A DNA stretch of 8,388 nucleotides. It comes from an uncultured bacterium. GTDB taxonomy: Bacteria > Bacillota > Clostridia > Oscillospirales > Ruminococcaceae. The notes beneath the pieces were generated by a model. The model was not told the DNA's origin. It ran no database searches and was given only the letters and a program-made list of their open reading frames with translations. This document shows positions 1 through 4,597 of this stretch, one piece after another; positions within the stretch are counted from its first letter, which is position 1, and each line of letters starts with the position of its first letter. The stretch is from NCBI GenBank assembly GCA_905214345.1, contig CAJMLV010000065.1:1-8388 (forward strand), in the 5' to 3' direction. A program made the position numbers and the translations under genes.

Positions 1-11
1 CGCCTCGAAAC

Positions 12-128
12 GGTGGCGGTTTTTCCGTCGCTTTTTGGCGGCAAAAAGCGACAACACTCCGGCAGACTCCCGTCTGCCAAGAAACCCCCAACCAAAAAAG
101 GACGGGATAAATCCCGTCCCTACAAATA
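12..128 (+). repeat. Modular intergenic repeat element, left copy
   Basis: This element has an inverted partner at 8267-8388. Module A (12-55) is 44 nt identical to 8345-8388 read on the minus strand. It contains a hairpin at 27-52 with 11-bp arms GTCGCTTTTTG/CAAAAAGCGAC and loop GCGG. Module B (56-99) differs between the copies and here holds the hairpin GGCAGAC-TCCC-GTCTGCC (61-78). Module C (100-128) matches the partner at 28 of 29 positions and starts with a near-perfect palindrome, arms GGACGGGAT/ATCCCGTCC around AA. There is no open frame with a recognisable protein and no transposase. It looks like a dispersed intergenic palindromic repeat or MITE-like element. The family name and genome copy number cannot be judged from here. 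Confidence 0.85.
94..119 (-). terminator. Rho-independent terminator of pflA, formed by the repeat palindrome
   Basis: Read on the minus strand, the 9-bp GC-rich hairpin ATCCCGTCC/GGACGGGAT type stem (119 down to 100) is followed at once by six T residues (99 down to 94). It lies about 70 nt past the pflA stop codon. The stem is module C of the dispersed repeat, so the repeat supplies the termination signal. In the right-hand copy of the repeat the same palindrome lacks a T run on the corresponding side. Confidence 0.7.
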
Positions 129-142
129 GGATAAAGGTACAA

Positions 143-165
143 GCAGCAGACTGCCGTCTGCCTGC
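143..165. repeat. Second GCAGAC/GTCTGC hairpin, pflA 3' region
   Basis: The stem is GCAGAC-TGCC-GTCTGC (146-161), extended by GCA/TGC outside one bulged C. Positions 145-162 match 16 of 18 bases of the hairpin at 61-78 (GGCAGAC...GTCTGCC), so the same hairpin family occurs twice within 105 bp. In the pflA mRNA it would fold just after the stop codon, ahead of the terminator, and could act as a 3' stabilising or pausing structure. That role is inference. Confidence 0.5.
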
Positions 166-190
166 AAAGCAAAGGTTGCGTGAAGGAATC

Positions 191-943
191 TTACTCCTTC
201 ACAACACCCAAAAGCTCCTCTGCTTTGGAAACCTGCTCATCCGTGGGTGTGGGCACCCCGTCCAGGGTGTAGGGGATGCCCAACTTCTCCCACTTGAACA
301 GCCCCAGGGTGTGATAAGGCAGCACCTCCACCCGGCGCACGGTCTTCAGGTCCTTGATGAAGGCACCGGTGGCGGCCAGGGCGTCCTCGCCGTCGGTCAG
401 GCCGGGCACCAGAACATGGCGGATCCACATATCCTTGCCGTGGTCGGACAGCCACCGCGCCATGGCCAGAATATTCTCGTTGCCGTGACCGGTCAGGGCC
501 TTGTGACGGTCGCTGTCCCATTCCTTGATGTCCAGCATCACCAGGTCGGTGTACTGCATCAGCTCCACAAACTTGGAATAGAAGGGTTCCTCGGTGGTGA
601 AGGGCTGGCCGCAGGTATCCAGGGTGGTGTGTACGCCTTTTGCCTTGGCCAGACGGAACAGCTCGGTGAGAAAGTCGATCTGCAAAAGAGGTTCGCCGCC
701 GCTCACCGTCAGGCCGCCGTTGTTCTTCCAGTAATTGCGGTAGCGGTAAGCCGCCGCAAAGGCTTCGGCCGGGGTCTGAGCGTTGTCCTGGCTGAAAGCC
801 CAGGTCTCGGGGTTGTGGCAGTACCGGCAGCGCATGCGGCACCCCTGCAGAAACAGTACGTACCGCACCCCCGGCCCGTCCACCAGGCCGAAAGTCTCCA
901 CCGAATTGATATAGCCCAGGGGTTCTTTGACAGTTTCAGACAT
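191..943 (-). CDS. pflA: Pyruvate formate-lyase-activating enzyme (radical SAM)
   Basis: This 250-aa cytosolic activase uses S-adenosylmethionine and a [4Fe-4S] cluster to abstract a hydrogen from the active-site glycine of PflB, making the glycyl radical. The radical-SAM motif is C35-x3-C39-x2-C42 (GCRMRCRYCHNPETW). The SAM-binding GGE lies at 82-84 (SGGEPLL). LDTCG (108-112), MLDIKEW (136-142) and HVLVPGLTD (176-184) are typical of PFL activases; D109, M136 and D138 probably correspond to the monovalent-cation site known in the E. coli enzyme. Length is normal (E. coli about 246 aa). The start at 943 is chosen because AAGGAG lies 8 nt before it; an in-frame ATG at 970 would place that site inside the gene. 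The gene is separated from pflB by a gene on the other strand, which is unusual, and it has its own promoter candidate. Relatives activating glycerol dehydratase or other glycyl-radical enzymes are possible in principle, but the sequence and the nearby pflB make PflA clear. Confidence 0.96.
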   Translation of the reverse strand: MSETVKEPLGYINSVETFGLVDGPGVRYVLFLQGCRMRCRYCHNPETWAFSQDNAQTPAEAFAAAYRYRNYWKNNGGLTVSGGEPLLQIDFLTELFRLAKAKGVHTTLDTCGQPFTTEEPFYSKFVELMQYTDLVMLDIKEWDSDRHKALTGHGNENILAMARWLSDHGKDMWIRHVLVPGLTDGEDALAATGAFIKDLKTVRRVEVLPYHTLGLFKWEKLGIPYTLDGVPTPTDEQVSKAEELLGVVKE

Positions 944-951
944 GATGTGGT

Positions 952-957
952 CTCCTT
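952..957 (-). promoter_or_regulatory. Ribosome-binding site fixing the pflA start
   Basis: AAGGAG on the minus strand ends 8 nt before the ATG at 943. It lies downstream of the alternative in-frame ATG at 970, so translation should begin at 943 with MSETVKEP. Confidence 0.8.
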
Positions 958-1005
958 GGCGGCGGTGCATAAACCGCCGCTGAAATTTTCGGGAATTTTT
1001 TGGAT

Positions 1006-1043
1006 ATTATGATAAAACAACAGAGAATTATGACAAAACAACA
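1006..1043. repeat. Two 17-bp direct repeats, 21-bp period, over the pflA promoter
   Basis: ATTATGATAAAACAACA (1006-1022) and ATTATGACAAAACAACA (1027-1043) differ at one base and repeat at 21 bp, two helical turns. On the minus strand one copy covers the proposed pflA -35 hexamer and the other covers the -10. They could be tandem protein-binding half-sites placed on the same face of the helix, or a duplicated promoter element. No regulator is identified. Confidence 0.7.
1009..1036 (-). promoter_or_regulatory. Candidate sigma-A promoter of pflA
   Basis: The minus strand carries TTGTCA (1036-1031, 5 of 6 to consensus), a 16-bp spacer, and TATCAT (1014-1009, 5 of 6). Transcription would begin near 1002, giving a leader of about 58 nt before the ATG at 943. 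It would let pflA be transcribed independently of pflB. Prediction from hexamer matches only. Confidence 0.55.
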
Positions 1044-1052
1044 AAAACCGTG

Positions 1053-1081
1053 TGGAAATTCAGGAATGATTGTGCTACACT
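1053..1081 (+). promoter_or_regulatory. Candidate promoter of the small membrane-protein gene
   Basis: TGGAAA (1053-1058, 4 of 6) is followed by a 17-bp spacer and TACACT (1076-1081, 4 of 6), with a TG at 1073-1074 giving an extended -10. Transcription would start near 1088, about 22 nt before the ATG at 1110. It is arranged back to back with the pflA promoter. Confidence 0.45.
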
Positions 1082-1109
1082 GTTAGCAGGAAAAGAGAGG
1101 TGCCAACGG

Positions 1110-1589
1110 ATGGAAAACAACACTGGAACGCATCAAAACAGCAGCCTGAACGAGCGGCTGAACCAGTTGCGGGCGCAGTATGCCGACGCCTGCCGGCGTA
1201 CGGTGCGTGCAACCAACGCGTGGATCATTGCACGCTGCATCTGTGCCGCCGTCACCCTGATCCTGCTGGCCATGGGCATTTTTACCCCCGCCGTGGGCGG
1301 CAGTACCGTTCTCGGCGTGGCCGTTACCCTGGGCATCAGCTATATGCTGCGCCGGGGCATCCGGGTCCTGGCCTGGCTGGGCGCACTGGGCGGCGCGGCT
1401 TCTCTGATTCTGCTCCTGCTGGACATCGGCAGCTACCTGAGCATGGCCGCCCAGCATCCCCTGCTCTACCTGTATATCGTCGTCACCGCGGCGGCCGCGG
1501 CGGTGCAGTGTGCCGCCAACGGCCGGCTGCTGGCGGACGGCGAATACCGCGCCTTCAGCCAGGCGGTGAACGAAGCTTCTTTCCACTGA
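1110..1589 (+). CDS. Small four-helix membrane protein of unknown function
   Basis: This 159-aa protein is not one I recognise. Residues 1-36 are polar (MENNTGTHQNSSLNERLNQL), with a possible short amphipathic or coiled stretch around 12-33. Four hydrophobic segments follow at about 37-57 (WIIARCICAAVTLILLAMGIF), 63-79, 85-105 (LAWLGALGGAASLILLLLDIG) and 116-134, with basic RRGIR at about 80-84 between helices 2 and 3. The tail (GEYRAFSQAVNEASFH) is soluble. No signal peptide, transport motif or catalytic residues are visible. ATG 1110 is preferred over an upstream in-frame GTG at 1050 because AGAGAGGTG lies 7-9 nt before it and because the candidate promoter overlaps the earlier frame. It is convergent with pflB and divergent from pflA. 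It does not resemble the formate channel FocA, which is larger with six helices. Confidence 0.75.
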   Translation: MENNTGTHQNSSLNERLNQLRAQYADACRRTVRATNAWIIARCICAAVTLILLAMGIFTPAVGGSTVLGVAVTLGISYMLRRGIRVLAWLGALGGAASLILLLLDIGSYLSMAAQHPLLYLYIVVTAAAAAVQCAANGRLLADGEYRAFSQAVNEASFH

Positions 1590-1618
1590 CCGTTTTGTTT
1601 TTCTCCCAAAATCCCAAA

Positions 1619-1650
1619 CACCCCCCGCAGCATGACGCTTGCGGGGGGTG
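1619..1650. terminator. Bidirectional terminator between convergent genes
   Basis: A perfect 11-bp GC-rich stem CACCCCCCGCA (1619-1629) / TGCGGGGGGTG (1640-1650) encloses a 10-nt loop. It lies 30 nt after the membrane-protein stop and about 38 nt after the pflB stop. The following bases are moderately T-rich on each strand (CTTTCATTTC on plus; TTTGGGATTTT on minus), so one hairpin probably serves both transcripts. Confidence 0.75.
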
Positions 1651-1687
1651 CTTTCATTTCAGGGGCACGCCGCGGGGCGCGTCATCC

Positions 1688-3940
1688 TCACATCTTCTTG
1701 TGGCAGGTGCGGGCGATGACATCCAGCTGCTGCTCACGGGTCAGGTCGATGAACTTGACCGCATAGCCGGACACGCGGATGGTGAAGTTGGCGTACTCTT
1801 CCTTCTCGGGATGTTCCATGGCATCCAGCAGCTTCTCGGTGCCGAAGACGTTCACGTTCAGGTGGTGAGCGCCCTGGTCAAAGTAGCCGTCCAGCACCTG
1901 CACCAGGTTGTTGGTGCGCTCGGTGTCGGAGTGGCCCAGAGCATCGGGGTTGATGGTCTGGGTGTTGGAGATGCCGTCCAGAGCCCAGTGATAGGGCAGC
2001 TTGGCAACGGAGTTCAGAGAAGCCAGCAGGCCGTGGGTCTCGGCGCCGTAGCTGGGGGTAGCGCCCGGGGCAAAGGGAGTGTACTCCTTGCGGCCGTCGG
2101 GGGTAGCGCCGGTGGCCTTGCCGTACACCACGTTGGAGGTGATGGTCAGGATGGAGGTGGTGGCTTCGGAGTTGCGGTAGGTGTGGCGGCGCTTGATCTT
2201 CTCCAGGAAGCTCTTCAGCAGCCACACGGCGATCTCGTCGGCGCGGTCGTCGTCGTTGCCGTACTTGGGGAAGTCGCCTTCGGTCTCGTAGCCGATGACC
2301 AGACCGGTCTCATCGCGGACGGTCTTGACCTTGGCATACTTGATGGCGGACAGGCTGTCCACCACGTGGCTGAAGCCTGCAATGCCGGTGGCGAAGGTGC
2401 GGCGCACGTCGGTGTCGATGAGGGCCATCTCGGCGGCTTCGTAGTAGTACTTGTCGTGCATATACTGGATCAGGTTCAGCACATTCACATACAGGCCGGC
2501 CAGCCAGTCCATCATCACGTCGTACTTCTTCATGACCTCGTCATAATCCAGGTACTCGCTGGTGATGGGGGCGTAGTTGGGGCCCACCTGCTCATGCAGC
2601 TTTTCGTCCATACCGCCGTTGATGGCGTACAGCAGGCACTTGGCCAGGTTGGCGCGGGCGCCGAAGAACTGCATCTCCTTGCCGGTCTGGGTGGCGGAAA
2701 CGCAGCAGCAGATGGAGTAGTCGTCGCCCCACACCGGCTTCATCACGTCGTCGTTCTCGTACTGGACGGAGCTGGTCTTGATGGAGATCTCGGCGGCGTA
2801 CTTCTTGAAGTTCTCCGGCAGAGCGGAGGAGTACAGCACGGTGAGGTTGGGTTCCGGAGCGGGGCCCATGTTCTCCAGGGTGTGCAGGAAACGGTAGCAG
2901 GTCTTGGTGACCATGGAGCGGCCGTCCATGCCGATGCCCGCCACTTCCAGGGTGGCCCACACGGGGTCGCCGCTGAACAGCTGGTTGTAGCTGGGGATAC
3001 GGGCAAACTTGACCATGCGGAACTTCATGACCAGATGGTCGATGAGCTCCTGGGCCTCGGTCTCGTTCAGGATGCCCTTGTCCAGGTCGCGCTGGATGTA
3101 GATGTCCAGGAAGGTGGAGATGCGGCCCACGCTCATGGCGGCGCCGTTCTGGGTCTTGATGGCGGCCAGGTAGCCGAAGTACAGCCACTGCACGGCTTCC
3201 TTGGCGTTCTTGGCGGGGGCGGAGATGTCGTAGCCGTAGATGGCGGCCATCTCCTTCATGCCCTTCAGGGCGGAGATCTGCATGGCGATCTCCTCGCGCT
3301 GACGGATGACGTCATCCACCATGGTACCGTCGCCGCAGTTGGCGAAGTCTTCCTGCTTGGCGGCGATCAGGTGATCGATGCCGTACAGGGCCACGCGGCG
3401 GTAGTCGCCCACGATGCGGCCGCGGCCGTAGGTGTCGGGCAGACCGGTGATGATGTGGCTGTGACGGGCCTTCTTCATCTCGGGGGTGTAGGCGTCGAAC
3501 ACCGCCTGGTTGTGGGTGCGGGTGTATTTGGTGAAGATCTCGTGCAGTTTTTCGCTGGGAGTGTAGCCGTAGGTGGTGCAGGCCTGCTCCGCCATCTTGA
3601 TGCCGCCGTAGGGCATGAAGGCGCGCTTCAGGGGCTTGTCGGTCTGCAGACCCACGATCTTTTCCAGATCCTTCAGGTCTTCCTTGATGTAGCCGGGGCC
3701 GTAGGCAGTCAGGCCGGAGACGACCTCGGTCTCCATGTCCAGCACGCCGTTCTTGGCGCGCTCTTCCTTCTGCAGCTGCTGCAGAGCGCCCCACAGCTTG
3801 TTGGTGGCTTCGGTGGGGCCGGCCAGGAAGGACGAATCGCCCTCATAGGGACGGTAGTTCTTCTGGATGAAATCGCGGACGTTGACTTCCTCTTTCCAGA
3901 TGCGGCCTTCAAAGCCTTCCCACTGGGGATAATTGTACAT
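1688..3940 (-). CDS. pflB: Pyruvate formate-lyase (formate C-acetyltransferase)
   Basis: This 750-aa cytosolic glycyl-radical enzyme converts pyruvate and CoA to acetyl-CoA and formate. The PFL domain fills most of the chain, and the glycine-radical domain lies at the C-terminus. IRVSGYAVKF places the radical glycine at G725, 26 residues from the end as is usual. The catalytic cysteine pair is C412-C413 in the run SICCCVSATQTGKEMQFFGA; C411 adds a third cysteine where E. coli has alanine. R429 (FFGARANLAK), W328 (DPVWATLEVAG) and GRGRIVGDYRRVALYG (172-187) match conserved substrate-pocket segments. Length agrees with E. coli PflB (about 760 aa). The start at 3940 is supported by a near-perfect AAGGAGGT 7 nt upstream (3955-3948); the longer frame to 4012 has no comparable site. 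A long antisense open frame across the gene is a codon-usage shadow. Dehydratases and choline lyase of the same superfamily are excluded by the double-cysteine site and overall sequence. Confidence 0.98.
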   Translation of the reverse strand: MYNYPQWEGFEGRIWKEEVNVRDFIQKNYRPYEGDSSFLAGPTEATNKLWGALQQLQKEERAKNGVLDMETEVVSGLTAYGPGYIKEDLKDLEKIVGLQTDKPLKRAFMPYGGIKMAEQACTTYGYTPSEKLHEIFTKYTRTHNQAVFDAYTPEMKKARHSHIITGLPDTYGRGRIVGDYRRVALYGIDHLIAAKQEDFANCGDGTMVDDVIRQREEIAMQISALKGMKEMAAIYGYDISAPAKNAKEAVQWLYFGYLAAIKTQNGAAMSVGRISTFLDIYIQRDLDKGILNETEAQELIDHLVMKFRMVKFARIPSYNQLFSGDPVWATLEVAGIGMDGRSMVTKTCYRFLHTLENMGPAPEPNLTVLYSSALPENFKKYAAEISIKTSSVQYENDDVMKPVWGDDYSICCCVSATQTGKEMQFFGARANLAKCLLYAINGGMDEKLHEQVGPNYAPITSEYLDYDEVMKKYDVMMDWLAGLYVNVLNLIQYMHDKYYYEAAEMALIDTDVRRTFATGIAGFSHVVDSLSAIKYAKVKTVRDETGLVIGYETEGDFPKYGNDDDRADEIAVWLLKSFLEKIKRRHTYRNSEATTSILTITSNVVYGKATGATPDGRKEYTPFAPGATPSYGAETHGLLASLNSVAKLPYHWALDGISNTQTINPDALGHSDTERTNNLVQVLDGYFDQGAHHLNVNVFGTEKLLDAMEHPEKEEYANFTIRVSGYAVKFIDLTREQQLDVIARTCHKKM

Positions 3941-3981
3941 CGACGGTACCTCCTTAAAAACTGAGGGAAAACATATACTCC

Positions 3982-4002
3982 AAAACGCGCGGTGCGCGGT
4001 TT
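3982..4002 (-). promoter_or_regulatory. Hairpin in the pflB leader
   Basis: On the minus strand CGCGC-ACC-GCGCG forms a 5-bp stem, extended by AAA/TTT after one mismatch and followed by a short T run (3985-3982). It sits about 27 nt before the pflB ribosome-binding site. It could be a weak attenuator or a 5' stabilising stem. No switch function can be shown. Confidence 0.3.
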
Positions 4003-4032
4003 GACGGTGCAAAAGCCCTTTGCCCCAACTCC

Positions 4033-4051
4033 AGTATACCCCCGGTCGGGG
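4033..4051 (-). promoter_or_regulatory. Possible pflB promoter -10 with adjoining palindrome
   Basis: TATACT (4038-4033, minus, 5 of 6) would give a pflB leader of about 85 nt. Just upstream is the inverted repeat CCCCG-GT-CGGGG (4040-4051). No TTGACA-like hexamer stands 16-20 bp upstream, so an activator would be needed if this is the promoter. An alternative is the TATAAT at 4241-4236. Confidence 0.35.
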
Positions 4052-4059
4052 TCTGGGTT

Positions 4060-4075
4060 TGTTGCATGGGCAACA
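4060..4075. promoter_or_regulatory. Palindrome TGTTGC-ATGG-GCAACA
   Basis: Perfect 6-bp arms around 4 bp, 22 bp upstream of the pflB -10-like TATACT. Size and position suit a transcription-factor operator. The factor is unknown. Confidence 0.4.
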
Positions 4076-4110
4076 GGAAGCGGCGATGAGAACGGTTTGC
4101 TGCTTACATG

Positions 4111-4126
4111 GTTAGTTGATACTAAC
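4111..4126. promoter_or_regulatory. Palindrome GTTAGT-TGAT-ACTAAC
   Basis: A perfect inverted repeat with 6-bp arms and a 4-bp centre. Its GTTAG...CTAAC form resembles sites bound by MarR-family repressors such as MepR. That likeness is from general knowledge of the family, and no regulator gene is present in the window. It lies about 170 bp upstream of the pflB start. Confidence 0.45.
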
Positions 4127-4192
4127 TTTGCGTCCCCTATTTTACCACAGAAATCGGTTTTTGCAAGCCCTGATTTTGCGCTTTCGGCAGGG

Positions 4193-4214
4193 AAAATCCC
4201 CACATCTTGGGGAT
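4193..4214 (-). terminator. Weak terminator-like hairpin upstream of pflB
   Basis: ATCCCC (4196-4201) and GGGGAT (4209-4214) pair around 7 nt. On the minus strand the stem is followed by TTTTCCC. It is short, but it lies only about 15 nt after the start expected from the TATAAT at 4241-4236, so it could end or attenuate transcripts from that promoter before pflB. Confidence 0.3.
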
Positions 4215-4235
4215 AGGGCGGGCGTGGCAAGTTGA

Positions 4236-4264
4236 ATTATACAAAATATCTATCTATTACACAA
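4236..4264 (-). promoter_or_regulatory. Alternative distal promoter toward pflB
   Basis: A perfect TATAAT on the minus strand (4241-4236) has TTGTGT (4264-4259, 3 of 6) 17 bp upstream. It would give a leader of almost 290 nt to pflB. The -35 match is weak, and the surroundings are AT-rich, which raises the chance of a random match. Confidence 0.35.
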
Positions 4265-4289
4265 GGGGGCCATATAAAATACAGTCATA

Positions 4290-4337
4290 TTTAACAAGAG
4301 AATCGTCAAATTGCCAATATTTTAACAAAAAAATCGT
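4290..4337. repeat. Two 17-bp direct repeats, 31-bp period, upstream of POR
   Basis: TTTAACAAGAGAATCGT (4290-4306) and TTTAACAAAAAAATCGT (4321-4337) match at 15 of 17 bases and are 31 bp apart, close to three helical turns. They lie just upstream of the proposed POR -35. TTAACAA equals one half of the clostridial Rex operator (TTGTTAA-N4-TTAACAA), but no inverted TTGTTAA half-site is next to either copy, so Rex binding is not supported as seen. Confidence 0.55.
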
Positions 4338-4359
4338 ACAACATTCTATGCAATACTAC

Positions 4360-4389
4360 TTTACGAAACCGCCGCAAATTTGGTAAAAT
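4360..4389 (+). promoter_or_regulatory. Candidate POR promoter with extended -10
   Basis: TAAAAT (4384-4389, 5 of 6) is preceded by TGG, giving an extended -10. TTTACG (4360-4365, 4 of 6) stands 18 bp upstream at the edge of the AT-rich island. Transcription would begin near 4396 and give a leader of about 200 nt. Confidence 0.55.
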
Positions 4390-4395
4390 GGGAAC

Positions 4396-4597
4396 AAGCA
4401 AAAGCGTTCCCGTCCGGCGGGGCTGCCCTGTGCCGCAAGGCAGAGGGCCGCAGGGCGGGGAACTTTCCTGCAAACAGCCGTTCGGGGCCATGGTCTGACC
4501 GTGGGCCCCGTATGGTCGTGCGCGGGTGCTGAATCCAAATTGGTGGGTCACAAGGCCGGGCGGCCTTCGGCACACCGAAGTAAACGGAGGAAGAAAA
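4396..4597 (+). promoter_or_regulatory. Structured 5' leader of the POR mRNA
   Basis: The leader contains successive strong hairpins. The first has GTTCCC (4406-4411) pairing GGGAAC (4458-4463) around an inner stem GCCCT-G-TGCC / GGCA-G-AGGGC capped by a GCAA tetraloop (4425-4448). The second is 4483-4510, about 12 bp with one bulged G and loop CTG. The third, AAGGCC-GGGC-GGCCTT (4552-4567), overlaps the fourth, CTTCGG-CACA-CCGAAG (4565-4580), so the two cannot both form fully. The fourth ends 5 nt before the GGAGG ribosome-binding site (4586-4590). I could not match it to TPP, cobalamin, SAM, T-box or ZTP riboswitch consensus elements. It may be an RNA regulator or simply a stabilising leader. 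Confidence 0.45.

Larger units (their letters stand above)
3941..4597. promoter_or_regulatory. Divergent pflB / POR control region
   Basis: These 657 bp hold no convincing gene. From pflB outward they contain a leader hairpin (3982-4002), a -10-like TATACT (minus), the palindromes at 4040-4051, 4060-4075 and 4111-4126, a hairpin with a short minus-strand T run (4193-4214), an AT-rich island at 4231-4360 (36 of 130 bases G or C by hand count) with two direct repeats, the POR promoter, and a GC-rich POR leader. Two enzymes competing for pyruvate are therefore read outward from one shared control region. Confidence 0.8.

Noticed and set aside
944..970. Upstream ATG for pflA at 970
   Set aside because: The AAGGAG ribosome-binding site lies between this ATG and the one at 943, and the extra nine residues are not typical of the family.
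35..1012. A 325-codon plus-strand open frame over the left repeat and pflA
   Set aside because: Antisense to pflA and beginning inside a repeat hairpin; no protein family features.
1070..3964. A 964-codon plus-strand open frame antisense to pflB
   Set aside because: It is a shadow of pflB codon usage. The translation is low-complexity Val/Gly/His/Leu-rich with no domain, while the minus strand encodes a full PFL with its catalytic residues.
4174..4187. CcpA cre-like half-site (CGAAAGCG on the minus strand) and a similar partial match at 4399-4412
   Set aside because: Only one half matches the cre consensus in each case; too weak to call.
4290..4337. Rex operators made from the TTAACAA elements
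   Set aside because: Rex sites are inverted repeats; these elements are direct repeats 31 bp apart without an adjacent TTGTTAA half-site.
4396..4597. TPP, cobalamin, SAM, ZTP (pfl motif) riboswitch or T-box in the POR leader
   Set aside because: The conserved boxes are missing: no CTGAGA for TPP, no complete B12 box, no GGTGG-ACCGCG T-box core, and no convincing ZTP core. A covariance-model scan would settle it.
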